DNA from: JAXLYE01 sp046351595
GTDB taxonomy: Bacteria > Myxococcota_A > Polyangia > Palsa-1104 > JAEUJZ01
Assembly: GCA_046351595.1 (NCBI GenBank)
Contig: JAXLYE010000005.1
Location: 682,001-746,000 of the forward strand
Direction of reading: 5' to 3'
DNA: 64,000 bases
Each line of letters starts with the position of its first letter. Position 1 is the stretch's first letter. Under the pieces are notes generated by a model. That model saw nothing but the letters and a program-made list of their open reading frames with translations. It did no database searches and was not told where the DNA came from. Position numbers and translations under genes: made by a program. Positions 36,930 through 46,432 of the stretch are shown piece by piece.

Positions 36930-37985
36930 GTGACGTCGCCTCCACCTACTATCGGGCCCGCAGACGGGGCGGTCGGGCTCGAGCGGGCGGAGCGACAAGG
37001 CGCGGACGCGCGCGGCCGCGGCACGACCGCACCCGCCGGGCTCTTCGATCGCCGCCTGCTCGTCGTCGCCGGCAAGGGCGGCGTCGGCCGGACCACGGTC
37101 GCCTGCGCGCTCGCGGTGCTGGCGGCGCGGCGCGGCAAGCGCGTGCTTTTGGCCCAGACCAAGTCCAAGGATCGGCTGCCGCAGCTGCTCGGGGTGAACC
37201 GGAACTTCAGCGAGGTCCAGCCGGTCCGCGAGAACCTGTGGGCGGTCAACATGACCCCCGACGTGGCCCTGCGCGAGTACGGCGTCATGGTCCTGCGCTC
37301 GAGCTTCCTCTACAAGCAGGTCTTCGAGCGCGACGTGGTGCGCGCTTTTTTGCGCGCGGTGCCGGGGCTGTACGACTACTCGATGCTCGGCAAGGTCTGG
37401 TACCACACCACCGAGCAGATCGCGGGTCGGCCGCGCTACGACGTCGTGGTCCTCGACGGCCCGGCGACCGGCCACGCGCTGACGCTCTTGCGCATCCCCA
37501 AGGTCATCATCGACACCGTACCCGAGGGGCCGCTGACCGGGCCGGCGCGCGAGTGCTGGCAGCTGTTGACCGATCCCGCGCGCTGCCTGGCGCTGCCGGT
37601 GACGCTGGCCGAGGATCTGCCGGTCAGCGAGACGCTGCAGCTCGCGACCGGGCTGCGCGAGCTCGGCCTGCGGCTCGGGCCGGTGATCGTCAACCGCCTG
37701 TACCCGCCGCGCTTCGAGAGCGGGCTGCCGGCGGTGGCGCTCGACGAGCTCTCGAGCTCGGCGGCGGCGCAGGCGGATCCGGTGCTCGGTCCGATGCTGG
37801 CGGCGGCGCGGCTGTCGCGGCAGCGCGCGCGCCTCAACGAGCACCACGTCCGCCGCCTCGACAGCCTGACGCCGCCGCGGCAGCTGCACCTGCCCTACCT
37901 GTTCACCTCCGAGTTCGGCCCGCGCGAGATCGACGAGCTGGCCGATCGCCTGGAGGGCCAGGTCGAGACCGCGCTGGTCGGCTAG
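36930..37985 (+). CDS. ArsA/GET3-like P-loop ATPase with variant Walker A
   Basis: The 351-residue product resembles anion-transporting ATPases of the ArsA/GET3 type: RLLVVAGKGGVGRTTVACALAVLAA (about 36-60, read in two parts), an LLAQTKSKD switch, and VVVLDGPATGHAL (Walker B). The deviant P-loop keeps the first signature Lys (GKGG) but has Arg where the canonical GKT Lys stands. The call rests on fold-level motifs; an arsenite or tail-anchored-protein role cannot be claimed. The N-terminal 30 residues are low complexity. GTG 36930 is chosen because a consensus promoter ends six bases upstream. No partner ArsB or paralogous ArsA is adjacent. Confidence 0.83.
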   Translation: MTSPPPTIGPADGAVGLERAERQGADARGRGTTAPAGLFDRRLLVVAGKGGVGRTTVACALAVLAARRGKRVLLAQTKSKDRLPQLLGVNRNFSEVQPVRENLWAVNMTPDVALREYGVMVLRSSFLYKQVFERDVVRAFLRAVPGLYDYSMLGKVWYHTTEQIAGRPRYDVVVLDGPATGHALTLLRIPKVIIDTVPEGPLTGPARECWQLLTDPARCLALPVTLAEDLPVSETLQLATGLRELGLRLGPVIVNRLYPPRFESGLPAVALDELSSSAAAQADPVLGPMLAAARLSRQRARLNEHHVRRLDSLTPPRQLHLPYLFTSEFGPREIDELADRLEGQVETALVG

Positions 37986-38157
37986 CACGCCTTATCGCGG
38001 CCGGGTCCCCGCCGCGGCGGAAGTGGCGCGGATCGCTTGGCGCGGCGGCGGCGCGGCGGCGGTACCTCAGGGGCGGTTGAGCGCGGCGGCGCGCGCGTGC
38101 GAGACTGGGCCAGCGCTTCCGGGCGCGCTGGTTGCGCTCGGCCCGCTCGGGGGAACC

Positions 38158-38922
38158 ATGGGGACTCGATCGCTCGCTTCGCTTCTCTGCGCGGCCTTGC
38201 CAGAAACCTTGCAGGCGGGGAGCTCGCTGCTGCGCGGCGCGTTCCTCGTCGCTGCGCTCGGCACCGGCGGCTGCGCCGGCTCGAACCCGACCTTCGGCGC
38301 CGCCGATCAGGGCGTCGACATGGCGGTCGACATGACGCCGGCGCCCGCGGATCTGTACGTGACGATGTGCCAGCTCGTGCCGCAGGCCGGCTGCCCGGCG
38401 GGCCTGAAGTGCACCTCGCACGACGCGGTCACCACCGTCTGTGATCCCAACGGCACCAACAACCGCGGCGAGCTCTGTACCACCCGCGAGGGCGTCGACA
38501 GCTGCTACGCGGGCTTCGGCTGCGCCGCCGCCAGCAGCAAGATCGGCATCTGCCGCGCCTACTGCCGCACCGACGCGAACTGCGGCAACCGCAGCTACTG
38601 CGAGCTGCCGCTCGGCACCAGCGGCATCTACCTGTGCACCGAGCCGTGCAACCCGTTCGGCGCCGGCTGTGCCGCGGGCCTGGACTGCTTCGCCTACGAC
38701 CAGGAGCACACCGACTGCCGCGTCGCCGGCACCAAGGGCGAGGGCCAGGCCTGCGCCCGCCCCGAGGACTGCCAGAAGGGCATGGCCTGCCTCGGTCCGG
38801 CCGGTGGCGAGGCGTGCCGCTTCCTGTGCCTGCGCGCCAGCCCGAGCTGCCCCAACCTCAAGTCCTGCTACACCATCAACGGCCCCCGGGGCGCCTGGCC
38901 CACCTACGGCGCCTGCCTGTAG
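38158..38922 (+). CDS. Cys-rich secreted lipoprotein
   Basis: The 254-residue product has a signal-like N-terminus ending GTGGC (lipobox-like) and then about 24 Cys in short C-x(4-8)-C spacing (C-x7-C-x4-C, GLDCFAYDQEHTDC, EDCQKGMAC), i.e. several small disulphide modules. It resembles the first gene of the window and the N-terminal half of the gene at 11251 in style. No catalytic motif is seen. ATG 38158 follows a CGGGGGA stretch. The function is unknown; a surface or secreted role is inferred. Confidence 0.75.
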   Translation: MGTRSLASLLCAALPETLQAGSSLLRGAFLVAALGTGGCAGSNPTFGAADQGVDMAVDMTPAPADLYVTMCQLVPQAGCPAGLKCTSHDAVTTVCDPNGTNNRGELCTTREGVDSCYAGFGCAAASSKIGICRAYCRTDANCGNRSYCELPLGTSGIYLCTEPCNPFGAGCAAGLDCFAYDQEHTDCRVAGTKGEGQACARPEDCQKGMACLGPAGGEACRFLCLRASPSCPNLKSCYTINGPRGAWPTYGACL

Positions 38923-38968
38923 CGGCGCCGCGGCGGGCTGGTCAAAAAGGGGAATCCTCGACGGGGAT

Positions 38969-39013
38969 GGGGAGGAGTAGAAAGGGGAGGAGTAGAAAGG
39001 GGAGGGGTAGAAT
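38969..39013. repeat. 15-bp purine-rich tandem repeat, three copies
   Basis: GGGGAGGAGTAGAAA occurs twice and a variant (GGGGAGGGGTAGAAT) once, between two converging genes (38922 and 39056). The tract is purine-only on one strand, so it could form unusual DNA structures. No gene is affected. Confidence 0.75.
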
Positions 39014-39055
39014 AGGGAGGAGGGCGGGGCGGGACGTGCGGGCGGCGGGCGCGGC

Positions 39056-40792
39056 CTACTCGCCGGCGGCCTTGAGCACGAAGGGGTAGGTCACGTCGAC
39101 GATGCCGCCCTGCGGCTTGGGGAACTCCCAGCGCTTGACCGCGTCGACGATGCACGCCGCGGTCGTCGGGCTCGACAGCGTCGAGGACTGCAGCGCCGAG
39201 AGCGCGACCGAGCCGGTCGGCCCGATGACGAAGTGGACCTGGACGCGGCCCTCGAGCGCCTGGTTGCGCAGCAGCTCCCGCTCGTAGCAGTACTTCACCT
39301 CGGGCAGGTGGCGACGGATGACGCGGCGGATCAGCTCCTTGTCGAGCGAGCCCTTGACCTCGGGCGGCGACATCGTGATCTCGGGGCCGGTCACGCGGTG
39401 CTGGCGCAGCCGGTCGATGCCGGGCCGGTAGACGCCGCCGCCGGGGCCGCCGGGTCCGCCGATGCGGCCGAGCGGGCCGATGCCGATGGTGTTATCCCCG
39501 GTGCCGCCGCCGCCGTTGCGCGCGCCGACGTAGCCCATGCCGTTGTTGCCGTAGCCGTCGCTCTCGGCCGCGCCCATGAGGTTGCCCATCGCGTCCTTGG
39601 CGTCGCTGCCCAGGGCCGAGTCGCGCGACAGCAGGCTGCCTAACAGGCCGCTGCGGTTGGCGGTCAAGGACCCGAGCACGCCGGCCTTCTGCGCCAGCTC
39701 CCGCGCCTGCACCATCGCGATCTTGGGATCGCGGTTGTCCTTGGGCCCCTGCACCATCACCTTCGAGGCGACCTTGGGCGCGTCCTTGAGGCCGGCCTTG
39801 CCCGACTCGCCCTTGGCCGCCTTGCCGCGATCCTGCTTCGGCCCCTCGGCCTTCTGCTGCTTCAGCCACGCCGGATCCTCGTCCACGTGCGTCTCCTGCG
39901 GCTTCACCAGGAAGCGCGTGATCTGCGCGTTGGTGAAGGCGTCCAGCGACAGCGACTTCGGATCCGGCGGCACCGCCATGATCAGCCCCAGAAAGGCCGC
40001 CGCACCCGCCAGCACGCCGCCGGTGTACGCCTGCTGCGCCCAGTCGATGCGCAGCGGCACGGGGTAGCGTCGCGGCGCTGGCACCGACGCGATCAGGAAC
40101 GTATTTTTGCCGTGCTCGATGACGAAGCGCGCGCCGCTCGGGATCGAGCCGCTGACCGCGCCGCTCACCGCGTCCGAGGGCGAGACCCGGCCCGCCGCCG
40201 GATCCATCCACGCCTCCAGGCTCTGCACGGTGCCTCCGCTGTGCACCTCGCCGCGCAGGCCGCGGCTGAGCACGATCTCGAAGGTGCTGCCGGTCGAGCG
40301 CACCAGCGGAAAGTGATCGCTCGGCAGGCCGTCGCTTGCGGTCTTGAACGTGGCGGCGGCGGCGCTGCCGATGCTGAACTCCCGCTCGCCGCGCTCGGAG
40401 GCCGCGCGCCACAGGCCGTAGCTCAGCGCCGAGGCCCCGAGCAGGAACAGGCCCGCCGCCGCGACGTCGCGGGTTCGGCCTTCGCGGTGCGCGCCCTGCT
40501 CGCTCTTCGCGCCGAGCTCAGCCGCCGCCTTCTCGCCGCGGACCTGCAGGTACGAGCCGCCGAACAGGAGCAGCAGCGAGCCGAGCGCCGCACCGCCGAG
40601 GCCGAGCGAGGCCTTGGTGGCGCCGCTCATCTGGCCCGCGCGCGGGTTGTCCAGGTGCCGCACCTCGAGCACGGCGTCCTCGAAGAGCGCCGACACCTCG
40701 ATGGCGCGCGCGCCCGCCTGGGACTCGACCTGCTGAAGGAGCTGGTTGGGAAGCGAGGCGCCCATCGGGTGGGTGGTCTTCGTCGTGAACAT
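39056..40792 (-). CDS. AgmX/PglI C-terminal domain protein
   Basis: The 578-residue protein has a cytoplasmic N-terminus, two or three hydrophobic segments (about 60-80, 110-130, 245-265), then a Lys/Ala/Gly-rich linker with GGPGGPGGG. The C-terminal domain (about 490-575) carries RRVIRRHLPEVKYCYERELL and GRVQVHFVIGPTGSV, and ends in DVTYPFVLKAAGE. This domain is TonB-like and is named after the gliding-motility proteins AgmX and PglI of Myxococcus. It probably couples membrane energy or a cytoplasmic complex to the outer envelope. AAGGAGAGG precedes ATG 40792. A second protein with the same tail is at 59587-61134. Confidence 0.82.
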   Translation of the reverse strand: MFTTKTTHPMGASLPNQLLQQVESQAGARAIEVSALFEDAVLEVRHLDNPRAGQMSGATKASLGLGGAALGSLLLLFGGSYLQVRGEKAAAELGAKSEQGAHREGRTRDVAAAGLFLLGASALSYGLWRAASERGEREFSIGSAAAATFKTASDGLPSDHFPLVRSTGSTFEIVLSRGLRGEVHSGGTVQSLEAWMDPAAGRVSPSDAVSGAVSGSIPSGARFVIEHGKNTFLIASVPAPRRYPVPLRIDWAQQAYTGGVLAGAAAFLGLIMAVPPDPKSLSLDAFTNAQITRFLVKPQETHVDEDPAWLKQQKAEGPKQDRGKAAKGESGKAGLKDAPKVASKVMVQGPKDNRDPKIAMVQARELAQKAGVLGSLTANRSGLLGSLLSRDSALGSDAKDAMGNLMGAAESDGYGNNGMGYVGARNGGGGTGDNTIGIGPLGRIGGPGGPGGGVYRPGIDRLRQHRVTGPEITMSPPEVKGSLDKELIRRVIRRHLPEVKYCYERELLRNQALEGRVQVHFVIGPTGSVALSALQSSTLSSPTTAACIVDAVKRWEFPKPQGGIVDVTYPFVLKAAGE

Positions 40793-41201
40793 GGTCCTCT
40801 CCTTGGGTGCGGCCGGTCCTGCCGCGCTGGCCCCGCGAGCCGCGCTGCGGGCGACTCCGACCGGCTCTGTGCCGGGCGTGTCCCGTCGCGACCCTGCGGA
40901 TCGTGCGGAGCCCTCTCGCTGTCCCCGGGCTCCGGGCCGGCCGCTCTGCATCGTGCCGGTTCGCAGCTAAGGACAGCGGCCAGAGGAACAGGTTCCGCGG
41001 TCAAGAAGAATTTCTTTTGGCTGCAAGAGGAGGCAAAAAGGAGTCCGAAAAACAGACTCCTTTCGCGCTCCTTACGCAGACAGGAGCGATCCCGGAGCGC
41101 GCGGGAACCTCGAGCGTGGAGCGGACTCTAAGCCCTTCCGGAGCGCGCAGCCGGTGATCGCCGCGCTCGCGCCGGGTCCCCCGGGCTCGACGCTACGCCG
41201 C
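40793..41201. other. 409-bp intergenic region
   Basis: The gap holds the accA terminator (41037-41063) and the promoter region of the AgmX-type gene (minus). The remainder (40800-41030) is GC-rich with no recognisable gene or -35/-10 pair. Confidence 0.4.
41037..41063 (-). terminator. Intrinsic terminator downstream of accA
   Basis: On the minus strand AAAGGAGTC pairs perfectly with GACTCCTTT across a nine-base loop, and the run continues to TTTTT. It lies about 140 bases after the accA stop. The stem is short in GC but complete, with a proper T-tract. Confidence 0.7.
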
Positions 41202-42236
<1,035 letters not shown>

Positions 42237-42351
42237 GCGTCGCGGCCTTTTAACGGTGGCTGTAGTTCTATCAAATTTCGGGCGGAGTTCGGTCGCAGGC
42301 TGCGGGGCCGGCAGCCGGTGCCGCTCGCGGATTCAACGGTTGGGCCGCCGG

Positions 42352-43389
42352 TCAGGCGCGCTCGGCACCGCGCTCGGCGGCCACCTCGCCGTCGCCGTCG
42401 CCGTCGCTGCTGCCGTCGCTGCTGCTGTCTGGTGCGTCCTCGGCCGCCCGCGCCAGCGCGTCCCGCACCTCGTCGAGCGTGACCTCGCCGAGCGATGGGG
42501 CCCAGCGCACCGCGCGCTCGGAGCGGAACCAGGTCCGCTGCCGGCGCGCGTACTGCGCGGTCTTGGCCGTGAGCTCGGCGAGCAGCGCGCTCTCATCGAG
42601 CTCCCCGGCGAGGTGGCGCTCGACCTCGGTGAAGCCGAGCGGCGGGAAGCGCAGCCGCCCGTGGACTGCGAGCGCATCCTGCACCTCGTCGCACAGGCCG
42701 CTCGCCAGCATCGCCTCGGCGCGCAGGCGGATGCGCCGGCGCAGGGCTTCGGTCCCGGGGTCGAGGCCGAGGTGCACGATGCGGTGGCGCGGGCCGCGGC
42801 GCAGCTCGGCGCGGCTGTCCTCCTGCCAGGCGCTGATCGGCCGGCCCGTCAGCCGGAAGACCTCGAGGGCGCGCTCGATGCGCACGTAGTCCGCCGGGCC
42901 GATGCGCGCAGCGGCCGCGGGATCAACGGACGCGAGCTCGGTGTGCAGGGTGGCCACGCCGCGCAGCTCGGCCTCGCGCCGCAGCTCGGCCCGCAGCGCC
43001 GGATCCGCGGTCGGCCCCGCGAACAGCCCGTCGCGCAGCGCCCGCAGGTACAGCCCCGTGCCGCCGCACAGCACCGGCAGCCGCCCGCGCGCAAGGATGT
43101 CCGCGATGACGCGGTCGGCCAGCTCGGCGTAGCGCGCCGCGGTCGCCGGTTCGTCGATGGGCAGGGTGCCGATCAGGTGGTGCGCGGCGCGCCCGCTCTC
43201 CATCGGCGTCGGCTTGGCCGTGAGGATCGGCAGCCCGGCGCGGATCTGCAGCGCGTCGCAGCCGACGATCTCGCCGCCGAGCGCCTCGCACAGCCGCAGC
43301 GCCAGCTCGGTCTTGCCGCTCGCCGTCGGGCCGACCACCGCCACGAGCGGCCGCGCCGAGAGCAGGCGTCCTGTCCTGGCTTCTGTCAT
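42352..43389 (-). CDS. miaA: tRNA dimethylallyltransferase
   Basis: MiaA adds a dimethylallyl group to A37 of tRNAs that read UNN codons. The 345-residue protein has the P-loop GPTASGKTEL (about 20-28), CDALQIRAGLPILTAKPT in the place of the usual D-S-x-Q-V-Y stretch, a HHLIGTLPIDEP segment, LCGGTGLYLRAL and the later RQRTWFR motif. The C-terminal 30 residues are an Asp/Ser/Gly-rich tail not typical of the family. The DSxQ motif is CDALQ here, keeping Asp and Gln. The weak GGCGAGG is the only ribosome site. accA lies downstream (115 bases). Confidence 0.95.
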   Translation of the reverse strand: MTEARTGRLLSARPLVAVVGPTASGKTELALRLCEALGGEIVGCDALQIRAGLPILTAKPTPMESGRAAHHLIGTLPIDEPATAARYAELADRVIADILARGRLPVLCGGTGLYLRALRDGLFAGPTADPALRAELRREAELRGVATLHTELASVDPAAAARIGPADYVRIERALEVFRLTGRPISAWQEDSRAELRRGPRHRIVHLGLDPGTEALRRRIRLRAEAMLASGLCDEVQDALAVHGRLRFPPLGFTEVERHLAGELDESALLAELTAKTAQYARRQRTWFRSERAVRWAPSLGEVTLDEVRDALARAAEDAPDSSSDGSSDGDGDGEVAAERGAERA

Positions 43390-43583
43390 GGCCTCGCCGC
43401 TCCGCCCGCGGGGCGGATCAACGCGGGCAGCACGGGGCAGCAGCGAGACTTTGACACGACGGCCCTGATTACCAGAACCGCCGCCGCCGCGCGAGCGCGC
43501 CGCGCAGGCCAGGCCAGCTTGGCTTTGGCACCTGGGGCCCGCCGGCTCTGCAGGTTTGCCGCTGGCTGCCGCGGCAAGGCCAC

Positions 43584-43589
43584 TATACT
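43584..43589 (+). promoter_or_regulatory. TATACT -10 box nine nt before ATG 43599
   Basis: TATACT ends nine bases upstream of ATG, with no ribosome site between. No -35 match is seen at 16-18 bases. It could give a leaderless or very short-leader transcript. Confidence 0.35.
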
Positions 43590-43598
43590 GCCGGCCGA

Positions 43599-44579
43599 AT
43601 GTCTCGCTCGATGGCTGTTCTGTTGCAGGTGGCGACGGGGGTGCTCGTGGTGGCGGCGATCGTCGTCTGCGGGCTCCTGGTCGTCGGGCTGAACCGGCGC
43701 TGGGCGCGGCAGCGACGCGACACCGCGGACCCCGCCGAGCGCGAGGGCGACGAGGGCGGCAGCCATGACGGCGATCGCGACCCCGACGACCGCACCGCGA
43801 AGCCGACCGCGCCGTTCCTGCACAGCCGGCACTGGGCGGTGCTCGCCTCCGAGGAGGATCCGCGCCGCTTCCTGCTCAACATCTTCGAGCGCATGCTGAC
43901 CCCGGGCAGCGGCGCCGGGGCCGTGGTGCGCGGCGACCTGTGCCACCTGGTCGATCGGCGCGGCCGCCTGATGTTCAGCGCCCTGATCCGCAAGGGCGAG
44001 GCGCTGGAGCTTTTGGCCATGTACCCGTACACCGAGTCGCCGCACGTCTGGCCGCTGACCGTGCGCGCCGTCGAGGAGAGCCCGGACGGGGCGCAGGCGC
44101 GGCTCTTGTGCTCGTGCCAGGGCGCGCAGGTCGCGGTCTTTGACACGCTGTACCTGAAGAACCGCCAGACCTACCAGCTCGGCGAGGTCTACGACTTCCA
44201 GGTCAGCGGCATCTGCTACCAGATCGAGGCCGACTCGCTCGGCCCGGGCTTCGCCAAGGAGTTTACCGGCTACGGCCCGCTCGAGCGCTTCGCCATCGAT
44301 CAGGAGGCCGCGCCCGACGAGGTGGTGTTCCACAGCCTGGTCGAGGACGTCTTCGACACCGAGTTCTGGGGCGTCGAGCTTTTGGTCTATGTGCTGACGC
44401 TGGCGACGCCGGGTGATGTGCCGATGCGCATCGAGCTGTACACCCACCCGGCGCTGTCCGAGCGCCGCTTCCAGGTCGGCGAGCGCGTGCGCGGCGTGGC
44501 CTGGCTGTTCGCGATGTGGCCCGATCCCGGCGCCATCGCCCTCGCCGAGGCGCTCAAGGCCGCGCACCTTGTGAACTGA
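43599..44579 (+). CDS. Membrane-anchored hypothetical protein
   Basis: The family is not recognised. The 326-residue product has one N-terminal membrane segment (VATGVLVVAAIVVCGLLVVGL, about 11-30, followed by Arg-rich residues) and an acidic, disordered linker (about 40-65). A soluble domain of about 250 residues with many aromatic residues (YPYTESPHVWPLTVRAVEE, FDTEFWGVELLVYVLTL) and a single CSC pair follows. The orientation is likely cytoplasmic after a short periplasmic start. It is divergent from miaA across 209 bases. It ends 18 bases from the converging PAS/STAS fragment. Confidence 0.65.
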   Translation: MSRSMAVLLQVATGVLVVAAIVVCGLLVVGLNRRWARQRRDTADPAEREGDEGGSHDGDRDPDDRTAKPTAPFLHSRHWAVLASEEDPRRFLLNIFERMLTPGSGAGAVVRGDLCHLVDRRGRLMFSALIRKGEALELLAMYPYTESPHVWPLTVRAVEESPDGAQARLLCSCQGAQVAVFDTLYLKNRQTYQLGEVYDFQVSGICYQIEADSLGPGFAKEFTGYGPLERFAIDQEAAPDEVVFHSLVEDVFDTEFWGVELLVYVLTLATPGDVPMRIELYTHPALSERRFQVGERVRGVAWLFAMWPDPGAIALAEALKAAHLVN

Positions 44580-44597
44580 GCGAACGCAGCGAGCGGG

Positions 44598-45170
44598 CTA
44601 CCGCGCCACCGCGGCGTGCAGACCTTCCTTCAGGCTGCGCAGCGCGGTGAGCTCGGACAGATCCAGGCCGAGGCTGGTCAGCACCTGCGCCGCGTCCGGA
44701 CCCAGCCCCGTCAGCATCGCGCGCGCGCCGAGCAGGCGGATGGCGCGCACCAGCCGCAGCATGATCTGCGCCGACTGCTCGTCGAGCCGCGCCGCACCGG
44801 TCAGATCCAAGAGCACGGTGCGCGCGCGGTGCCTCACCACCGCCTCCAGCACGCGCTCGGCGACGGTCTGGGCGCGGCTCGGGTCCAGCGTCCCGATCAG
44901 CGGCAGCGCCAGCACGCCGTCCCAGATATCGAGCACCGGCGCCGACAGGTCGAGGATCTGCTGGTGCTGCTGCTCGATGAGCGCGAGCTTGTCGCGCAGC
45001 GCCGAGAGCAGCTCGGACTTGCTCTGCGCCTCGCGCTCGGCGTCGTCCGCGCGCTCGCGCAGGTGCGCCGCCTGCTCCTTGCGCTCGGTGACGTCCATGA
45101 TCGACCCGACCAGGAACCGCCCGCCGTCTTCGCGATAGAGCAGGCTGGCCGAGATCGCGACATAAAGCAC
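44598..45170 (-). CDS. N-terminally truncated RsbR-like PAS/STAS protein, possibly a pseudogene
   Basis: The 190-residue frame holds the end of a PAS/PAC domain (ISASLLYREDGGRFLVGSIMD, read in parts), a coiled coil (about 30-65) and a STAS domain (ILDLSAPVLDIWDGVLALPLIG to the end) like RsbR of the stressosome. GTG 45170 is the first start in frame and has no ribosome site. Upstream the frame stays open (RSPDGTV) but has no start, whereas a neighbouring frame has AAGGAGG and VRVPFRSP about 80 bases earlier. A 37-base insertion or a frameshift between the two RSP copies would explain it. At the RsbR Thr171/Thr205 positions it reads Pro and Glu, so it lacks both phosphorylation sites. Confidence 0.62.
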   Translation of the reverse strand: MLYVAISASLLYREDGGRFLVGSIMDVTERKEQAAHLRERADDAEREAQSKSELLSALRDKLALIEQQHQQILDLSAPVLDIWDGVLALPLIGTLDPSRAQTVAERVLEAVVRHRARTVLLDLTGAARLDEQSAQIMLRLVRAIRLLGARAMLTGLGPDAAQVLTSLGLDLSELTALRSLKEGLHAAVAR

Positions 45171-45309
45171 GGTGCCGTCGGGGCTCCGCGCGCCCGTCGC
45201 TGAGCGGGCCGTACGGCGGGCTGCGGAACGGGACCCGCACGGCCGCTCGCTCCTCCTTCACCGCTGCGGAGGAGCGTGCAGCGCGCCGGTTTCGCGCGAG
45301 CGGCGCTGC

Positions 45310-46011
45310 CTACGACCTGCGGTGCCGACGCCGACCGCGCAGCCCGGCCAGCGCCAGCCCGAGCACGCCGACACCGGCCAGGCCGCCGCCAGAGCCGAGC
45401 GAGCCGAGAGCGCCCATCGTGCAGCCCGTCGCCATGCCTCCCGGGGTCGGCGCGGGCTCGGTGACGCTCATGTCCGCTACGGGTGCGACCGACAGATCCG
45501 AGGTGCCGGCCATGTCCGGCGGATCCGCGCGCAGCACCAGATCCGCGCACTGGTAGTACAGGTCGTTGCCGTCGCCGTAGGGCGGCTTGTCGGTCATCAC
45601 CTGGATCACCTGGAGCGTGCAGTTGGTGCACTCGACGTTGGGCAGCGTGACGGTGTCCGTGTACATCTGCGTGCCGGTCTTGTCGGCGATGTTGTCCTTC
45701 AGCACGTACATGCGCGGCGCCGTATCGGTGAAGCTGGACGGATCGGTGAAGTGCGTGCCGTCGGGATCGAAGGCGATGCGGTAGTGCCCCGGGTGCGAAA
45801 CCGTCTCCTGCCAGGTCACGGTGATCGTCTCGCCCGGCTTGAAGGTCGTGACGTTGTTCGTGCGCACGTCGAGCGCGCCGCGCCCGCACGGTCCGGACTT
45901 CAGATCCGAGTAGCGGGCCTTGGGCGACATCAGCGCGATGTGCGCCTGGGCGTCCGTTGCAGCGAGCACCGTGACCAACAGAGAAGCAGAGCAGAGCAAC
46001 CGCGGGTTCAT
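45310..46011 (-). CDS. Polysaccharide-monooxygenase-like protein with N-terminal His and MYXO-CTERM-like tail
   Basis: The 233-residue exported protein has a Sec signal ending DAQA, so the mature chain should start with His24 (HIALMSPKARYSDLK). A mature N-terminal His is the first half of the copper histidine brace of lytic polysaccharide monooxygenases; SHPGHYRIAF offers the partner His. Four Cys (PCGRG, CTNC, QCADL) suit disulphides. I recall myxobacterial relatives named polysaccharide-monooxygenase-like after Sorangium. The C-terminus (about 196-233) is Cys, a Gly/Leu hydrophobic segment and RGRRRHRRS, a MYXO-CTERM-like sorting signal for surface anchoring. GGAGG is eight bases before ATG 46011. 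Oxidative polysaccharide cleavage is inferred. Confidence 0.8.
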   Translation of the reverse strand: MNPRLLCSASLLVTVLAATDAQAHIALMSPKARYSDLKSGPCGRGALDVRTNNVTTFKPGETITVTWQETVSHPGHYRIAFDPDGTHFTDPSSFTDTAPRMYVLKDNIADKTGTQMYTDTVTLPNVECTNCTLQVIQVMTDKPPYGDGNDLYYQCADLVLRADPPDMAGTSDLSVAPVADMSVTEPAPTPGGMATGCTMGALGSLGSGGGLAGVGVLGLALAGLRGRRRHRRS

Positions 46012-46030
46012 CGTGTGTACCTCCGAGTCA

Positions 46031-46056
46031 TCCGATCGAATCGGAGCCGCATTATA
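46031..46056 (-). promoter_or_regulatory. TATAAT promoter and overlapping TCCGAT/ATCGGA palindrome
   Basis: Minus-strand TATAAT (46056-46051) lies 39 bases before the ATG of the monooxygenase-like gene. TCCGAT-TCG-ATCGGA (46031-46045), a perfect six-base inverted repeat, covers the predicted transcription start. It is a likely regulated promoter with an operator. No good -35 is visible. Confidence 0.5.
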
Positions 46057-46432
46057 GAGACGGCGTTCCGCAAACGATCACCGGGCCGCCACGTCGGCGC
46101 GATCATCGACGGAACCGGCGCGTCCGACCGGCGCGGGACCGCCGTCAGATCGCCGGCTCTGGAGGTTGCTCGCGACGTCCGGCCCGCGATCCGGCGCCGC
46201 GGCGGAAGGAGCCAGGGCGCCCGTTTCTACGCGACCTGCCGTGACCCGCCGCGCCCCGCCGCGACGCAGCGCGGATCGGAACAGGGCGTGTCGGCGACGG
46301 GGCGGACCTTCAGCACGGTAAGGTCGCCTGCGAGCGCCGGACCCGCGCAATCCGCCCGCGCCGCCGCGCTGCGGGCGCCGCCTCCGACGGGGGACTCGGC
46401 TGCGGCGGTGCGGGGGCCCGGGTCCGCGGTCG
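46057..46432. other. 376-bp region without recognised gene
   Basis: This GC-rich stretch lies between the monooxygenase-like gene and the coiled-coil protein gene, both on the minus strand. Open frames here are Arg/Pro/Ala-rich without start signals. I see no repeat, terminator or RNA gene. Confidence 0.4.

Noticed and set aside
38969..39013. Possible CRISPR-like direct repeats
   Set aside because: The units are 15 bp in direct contact with no spacers and no cas genes nearby; it is a simple purine tandem repeat.
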